Source: Paenibacillus_AQ nitricinens
GTDB lineage: Bacteria > Bacillota > Bacilli > Paenibacillales > Paenibacillaceae
DNA: 64,000 nt
Direction of reading: 5' to 3'
Assembly: GCF_052056485.1 (NCBI RefSeq)
Contig: NZ_CP183948.1
Span: 6,386,001 to 6,450,000 of the forward strand
Shown: positions 60,834 to 64,000 of the stretch, one piece after another
Position numbering within the stretch: the stretch's first letter is position 1
Layout: each line of letters starts with the position of its first letter
Program-made: the position numbers and the translations under genes
The notes under the pieces: generated by a model
The model's input: only the letters and a program-made list of their open reading frames with translations
Databases searched by the model: none
What the model was told of the DNA's origin: nothing

Positions 60834-62696
60834 GTGTCATCCTTTAATATTAAACGTTGGATCATTAAACCTTTTGTGTTTTTCACAATACTTTTTATCC
60901 TAAAAGCATTTCTGGCTTGGGGCGTCATTTTTGATGATGTGCTGCCTTGGAAATCATTATTGACAGAAATCCCTTTTGCCTGGGCGCTCTTCTGTATTAT
61001 TGAGCGGTTCGCCTCCAAACGAAAGCTTGGATATTACATGACAGTCAACTTATTAGTGACAGCCATCTTTTTCGCAGCCATTATGTATTTTAAATATTAT
61101 GGTGTCATTGTAACTTACCATGCCGCTGAGCAGGTGAATCAAGTCACAGCCGTCAGCAACAGCGTATTCTCACTCATGGACCCTTACTACCTACTAATCT
61201 TTACAGATATCATTGTCCTAGGAGGCTATTTCTTCTTTAATAAGAAAGGCCGGATCTATAAAAAGGAAAATATCAACCGTCGTAACGGAAAAATAAAGTA
61301 TAGCGTAATATTCGCAGTCTCACTTGGCTTATGCTTGTTCAATATTTTGCCTAATAAGGCCAGTATGAACGAAATTAAAAAAGCTCAGGAGATGGGTATT
61401 CTTAATTATGAAGCCTATACGATCTTTGCTAAAGAAGAACCAGAACTTGTGCAATCAAGTGACATTACACAAGATGCCATCAACAAAGTGAAGGGAATTA
61501 ATACTGCAGTTAGTTCTCCGCTTCATGGCACGGCTAAAGGCAAAAATCTTATTATCATTCAATTGGAATCCTTCCAGAGCTTTTTGATGGGTCTTCAGCT
61601 AGACGGGCAAGAGATTACACCGAACCTGAACAAGGTAATGAAGGATAGTCTCTACTTCCCTAATTTCTATCAAATGGTCGGTCAAGGGAATACGTCGGAT
61701 GCAGAGTTCGTAGTGAACACTTCAGCCTACATCCCTCCACGCGGAGCAGCAACCATGTCCTATGTGGATAAGGTGCTTCCAAGTCTGCCACGCTTGCTAA
61801 AAGACAATGGTTATCAGACCGCAACCTTCCACACCAATGTCGTAGAGTTTTGGAACCGCGGTGAGCTGTACGAATCGCTGGGCTTTGATCATTATTATGA
61901 TCGTAAATTTTTTGGGGAAGATGATGTCTTCTTCTTCGGTGCTTCTGATGATACGCTTTATAGTAAAACAGCCGACAAGCTGAAAGAAATGAGCAACGAG
62001 GGTCAACCTTTCTACGCTCAGGTCATTTCGATGTCAGCGCATCATCCATTCACAATCCCTGAGGAAAAATACCGTATGAAGCTTCCAGAGCGTTACGAAG
62101 GTACTTTTGTGGGTGACTATATCCGTTCCCAGAACTATGCGGATGATGCCTTCGGACATTTCGTAGAAGAGCTTAAAGCGAATGGCGTATGGGATAACAG
62201 CGTAATCATGATTTATGGAGACCATATGGGACTGCCTATTTATTCTCTCGATCATGATGATAAGCAATTAATGACTGAAATTTATGGTCATGAATATTCC
62301 TATGCGGATATGTTAAACATTCCTCTGCTCATCCATACAGGAGACAGCACAGCACCACAGACCTTAGAGCAAGTCGGTGGCGAAGTGGATATTATGCCAA
62401 CTGCTGCTGGTCTTCTTGGAATTTCATTAGAGAATAACCTGGTTTTCGGTCAAGATCTACTCAGTCAGACTTATAATTTGCTGCCAGAGCGATATTATTT
62501 ACCTTCCGGTTCTTTCATTTCCAGTTCAGGACTGCTTATTCCGGGTAACAGCTTTGAAGACAACACTCAATATTCAATCGATAAGAATGGAAAAGCACCG
62601 TCTGCCACTGAGGATGAATACAACCGAGCATTGAGACTTTTACAGCTCTCCCATAGCTATATTACGCAACTGCCAGACAAACCAATTGAACCATAA
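60834..62696 (+). CDS. LTA synthase-family glycerolphosphate transferase
   Basis: Membrane sulfatase-fold enzyme, 620 residues, that polymerises glycerol phosphate from phosphatidylglycerol into lipoteichoic acid. Five N-terminal membrane helices (about 10-165), then the extracellular catalytic domain: QLESFQSF, catalytic Thr near residue 287 in GQGNTSDAEFVVNTSA, FHTNVVEFWNRGELYESLGFDHYYDR, SAHHPF and metal-binding IYGDHMGLP. GTG start after GAGGGGGAAG. Bacilli have several paralogues (LtaS, YfnI, YqgS, YvgJ); the paralogue cannot be assigned here. Followed by a terminator shared with a convergent MarR gene. Confidence 0.93.
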   Translation: MSSFNIKRWIIKPFVFFTILFILKAFLAWGVIFDDVLPWKSLLTEIPFAWALFCIIERFASKRKLGYYMTVNLLVTAIFFAAIMYFKYYGVIVTYHAAEQVNQVTAVSNSVFSLMDPYYLLIFTDIIVLGGYFFFNKKGRIYKKENINRRNGKIKYSVIFAVSLGLCLFNILPNKASMNEIKKAQEMGILNYEAYTIFAKEEPELVQSSDITQDAINKVKGINTAVSSPLHGTAKGKNLIIIQLESFQSFLMGLQLDGQEITPNLNKVMKDSLYFPNFYQMVGQGNTSDAEFVVNTSAYIPPRGAATMSYVDKVLPSLPRLLKDNGYQTATFHTNVVEFWNRGELYESLGFDHYYDRKFFGEDDVFFFGASDDTLYSKTADKLKEMSNEGQPFYAQVISMSAHHPFTIPEEKYRMKLPERYEGTFVGDYIRSQNYADDAFGHFVEELKANGVWDNSVIMIYGDHMGLPIYSLDHDDKQLMTEIYGHEYSYADMLNIPLLIHTGDSTAPQTLEQVGGEVDIMPTAAGLLGISLENNLVFGQDLLSQTYNLLPERYYLPSGSFISSSGLLIPGNSFEDNTQYSIDKNGKAPSATEDEYNRALRLLQLSHSYITQLPDKPIEP

Positions 62697-62719
62697 GCCA
62701 TTCATAAAATAAGATTTCA

Positions 62720-62753
62720 AAAAAGGCCACCTTCCGGAGAAGGTGGCCTTTTT
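62720..62753. terminator. Bidirectional intrinsic terminator
   Basis: Perfect stem AAAGGCCACCTTC/GAAGGTGGCCTTT with A and T runs. Confidence 0.94.
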
Positions 62754-62780
62754 CTGTATCAATATACTAAACCTGGGGAT

Positions 62781-63212
62781 TTACCGTTCCTGATCCTCGA
62801 TCATACGGTAGTACTCTGCAAAATTTTGCAGCTCTTCCGGTTTCAGTATAGATAAATGTTCAGCAAGCAGCTGTTTTGAACGGAAATGTCCTTCTTCAAG
62901 TGTCCGCTGGCCTAGCTCGGTGATGGTTACGACAACCGCTCTCCGATCTTTTCCATCCGTCTCACGCTTAATGAAACCCAGCACTTCCAGACGATCCAAC
63001 ATCACTGTAATGGCACTCGATTTGACCTCCATAGACTCCGCCAGTTGTACAACCCGCGACTGCTTCTCTTTCGCTACTATATTTAACAGACCCATCTGAG
63101 GTACGGTAAGTCCGAGTTCTTTGTGCAATGACATTTGTGACATGATCTTACGTTGTACTCTCCACATAGATAATCCAAGACGCTCTATTAACGGATCTAA
63201 TTGATGCGGCAT
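62781..63212 (-). CDS. MarR-family transcriptional regulator
   Basis: 143 residues from ATG 63212 (GGGAG ten bases upstream); the TTG ORF start at 63230 overlaps that site. Winged-helix core RVVQLAESMEVKSSAITVMLDRLEVLGFIKRETDGKDRRAVVVTITELG with recognition helix and DxRR wing. Neither neighbour on the same strand is an obvious target: LTA synthase is convergent and a chemoreceptor is divergent. The ligand and regulon are unknown. Confidence 0.9.
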   Translation of the reverse strand: MPHQLDPLIERLGLSMWRVQRKIMSQMSLHKELGLTVPQMGLLNIVAKEKQSRVVQLAESMEVKSSAITVMLDRLEVLGFIKRETDGKDRRAVVVTITELGQRTLEEGHFRSKQLLAEHLSILKPEELQNFAEYYRMIEDQER

Positions 63213-63459
63213 CCTTGTTTCAACTCCCAATCCGTTTTTAATAACTCAAGCGTACCACTAGAACTGGTTAGGATTCAATGCTTTTGTCTACTAAACATTT
63301 CATAATCACGTTTATTTCCATAAATATTCCACTAATTTACAATTTCCGACACAAAAATACTATATTCTATGTAAGGTTCTAGGCTTAACGATACGCTATA
63401 ATCGTAGCAGTGAGATCGATTGTCACCGAAAACATAATTTGTCAAGGTTGGTGCAAAAA

Positions 63460-64000
63460 ATGAAATTGGCAACTAAATTAACTTGGATGATGTTTATCGT
63501 GTTACTTCTTGTTGGATCATCCATCGGGTTCTTCGGATACCGTACTGCTTACAAGCAAGTAGACGAAGCAGCAGGTATTGAATTGGTAGGCTGCGCCAAT
63601 ATTACAACCGGACTGATTGACCCCTCAGACATTACCGCCTTAATTGCAGGAGATCAAAGCAAACTGGAGGCTGTCGAGGACCGGATCGGTTGGATTGTGG
63701 CACATAAGGCTATTTTTAAAGAGGCGTTCATTTTATCGCTAGACGGTAAGATACTCGCCGCTGATTCAAGTTTCAAAGCAAGAGGTTATAAAGCAGGCGA
63801 CACTTTTTATTTCTCAGATGAAGAGAAGCAAGTGATCACTAAATCTAAGCATTCCGCTTACTCCAAGGTTTATACATACGAAGGTACCTCACTTAAGACG
63901 GGTTACGGCCCCATCTATCAGGATCATGATCCGTCCAAGCCTATAGTTGCGCTAATGGCTATTAACTTTGATGGCCCTTTAATTCAAGAACGGACCCGGG
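63460..64000 (+). CDS. Putative chemoreceptor or sensor protein, 3' end outside the window
   Basis: 180 codons are visible and the frame is open at the window edge. The N-terminus MKLATKLTWMMFIVLLLVGSSIGFFGY is a membrane helix, followed by an extracytoplasmic sensor-like region (from about residue 30) with AFILSLDGKILAADSSF and TGYGPIYQD, as in Cache-type sensors. Most likely the start of a methyl-accepting chemotaxis protein; a histidine kinase or diguanylate cyclase cannot be excluded because the output domain is not seen. ATG has only a weak AAGGTTGG upstream. A TATAAT near 63398 may be its -10. Confidence 0.65.
   Translation, partial: MKLATKLTWMMFIVLLLVGSSIGFFGYRTAYKQVDEAAGIELVGCANITTGLIDPSDITALIAGDQSKLEAVEDRIGWIVAHKAIFKEAFILSLDGKILAADSSFKARGYKAGDTFYFSDEEKQVITKSKHSAYSKVYTYEGTSLKTGYGPIYQDHDPSKPIVALMAINFDGPLIQERTR

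Overview
The window looks like a chromosomal segment of a Paenibacillus-type endospore-forming Firmicute. The evidence is a complete gerA-type germinant receptor operon, a Spo0E-like protein, an S-layer-homology surface protein, a BmrA-like exporter, a Firmicute-style LTA synthase, strong AGGAGG ribosome binding sites, consensus sigma-A promoters, and frequent TTG/GTG starts. No rRNA, tRNA, phage, IS element or CRISPR array was seen. Most of the window is ordinary housekeeping and transport DNA.

Layout. 1-7.6 kb: two PLD-superfamily genes (one cut by the window edge, one cardiolipin synthase), then a TetR-RND efflux pair with a clear operator. 7.6-9.8 kb: an orphan TorD-like chaperone divergent from moaA. 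9.8-18.6 kb: a 1139-aa secreted PHP/Ig/SLH protein, a bmrA-response regulator-sensor kinase operon and an MFS transporter. 18.6-24 kb: glnS, two GNAT acetyltransferases, a MOSC protein and a second MFS transporter. 24-28.6 kb: formate/nitrite transporter, NADH oxidase and formate-THF ligase; the first two have paired FNR-type sites placed exactly at -41.5 of good -10 boxes. 28.7-39.2 kb: glutathione peroxidase, VanY peptidase, DEAD-box helicase with a Gly-rich tail, a phasin-like/UbiB pair, ThuA-like protein, HemD, a chemoreceptor and a PerR/Fur regulator. 39.2-42.8 kb: gerA-type operon (A, B, C with 4-nt overlaps) behind a sigma-G-like promoter. 43-52.9 kb: Rieske oxidoreductase, SDR, a repeat-rich intergenic island, an IsdG-like haem monooxygenase, an MMPL transporter, and a MarR plus heterodimeric ABC exporter operon with a perfect consensus promoter and twin operators. 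53-57.2 kb: a putative peptide quorum-sensing module, a Spo0E-like protein, and a LysR-cidAB locus. 57.2-64 kb: Gfo/Idh oxidoreductase, an XPD/DinG-type helicase with a nuclease-like N-terminus, LTA synthase, MarR, and the start of a chemoreceptor.

The most interesting item is at 53.0-54.6 kb: an HTH plus helical-repeat regulator whose 3' end overlaps, in another reading frame, a 41-codon gene encoding a signal-peptide-bearing prepropeptide ending EHGVGF. It has its own ideal ribosome binding site and a downstream terminator. This is the architecture of RRNPP/arbitrium-like receptor-peptide pairs, and it sits beside a Spo0E-like gene that may act on the sporulation phosphorelay. Other points of note are FNR control of a water-forming NADH oxidase, a 59-nt dispersed repeat at two gene ends, and a long structured leader before the RNA helicase.

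Limits: all calls come from reading the sequence and from recalled family knowledge. No similarity search, folding program or structure prediction was run. Several start codons were moved from the longest ORF to the codon with a proper ribosome binding site, and this is noted per gene.
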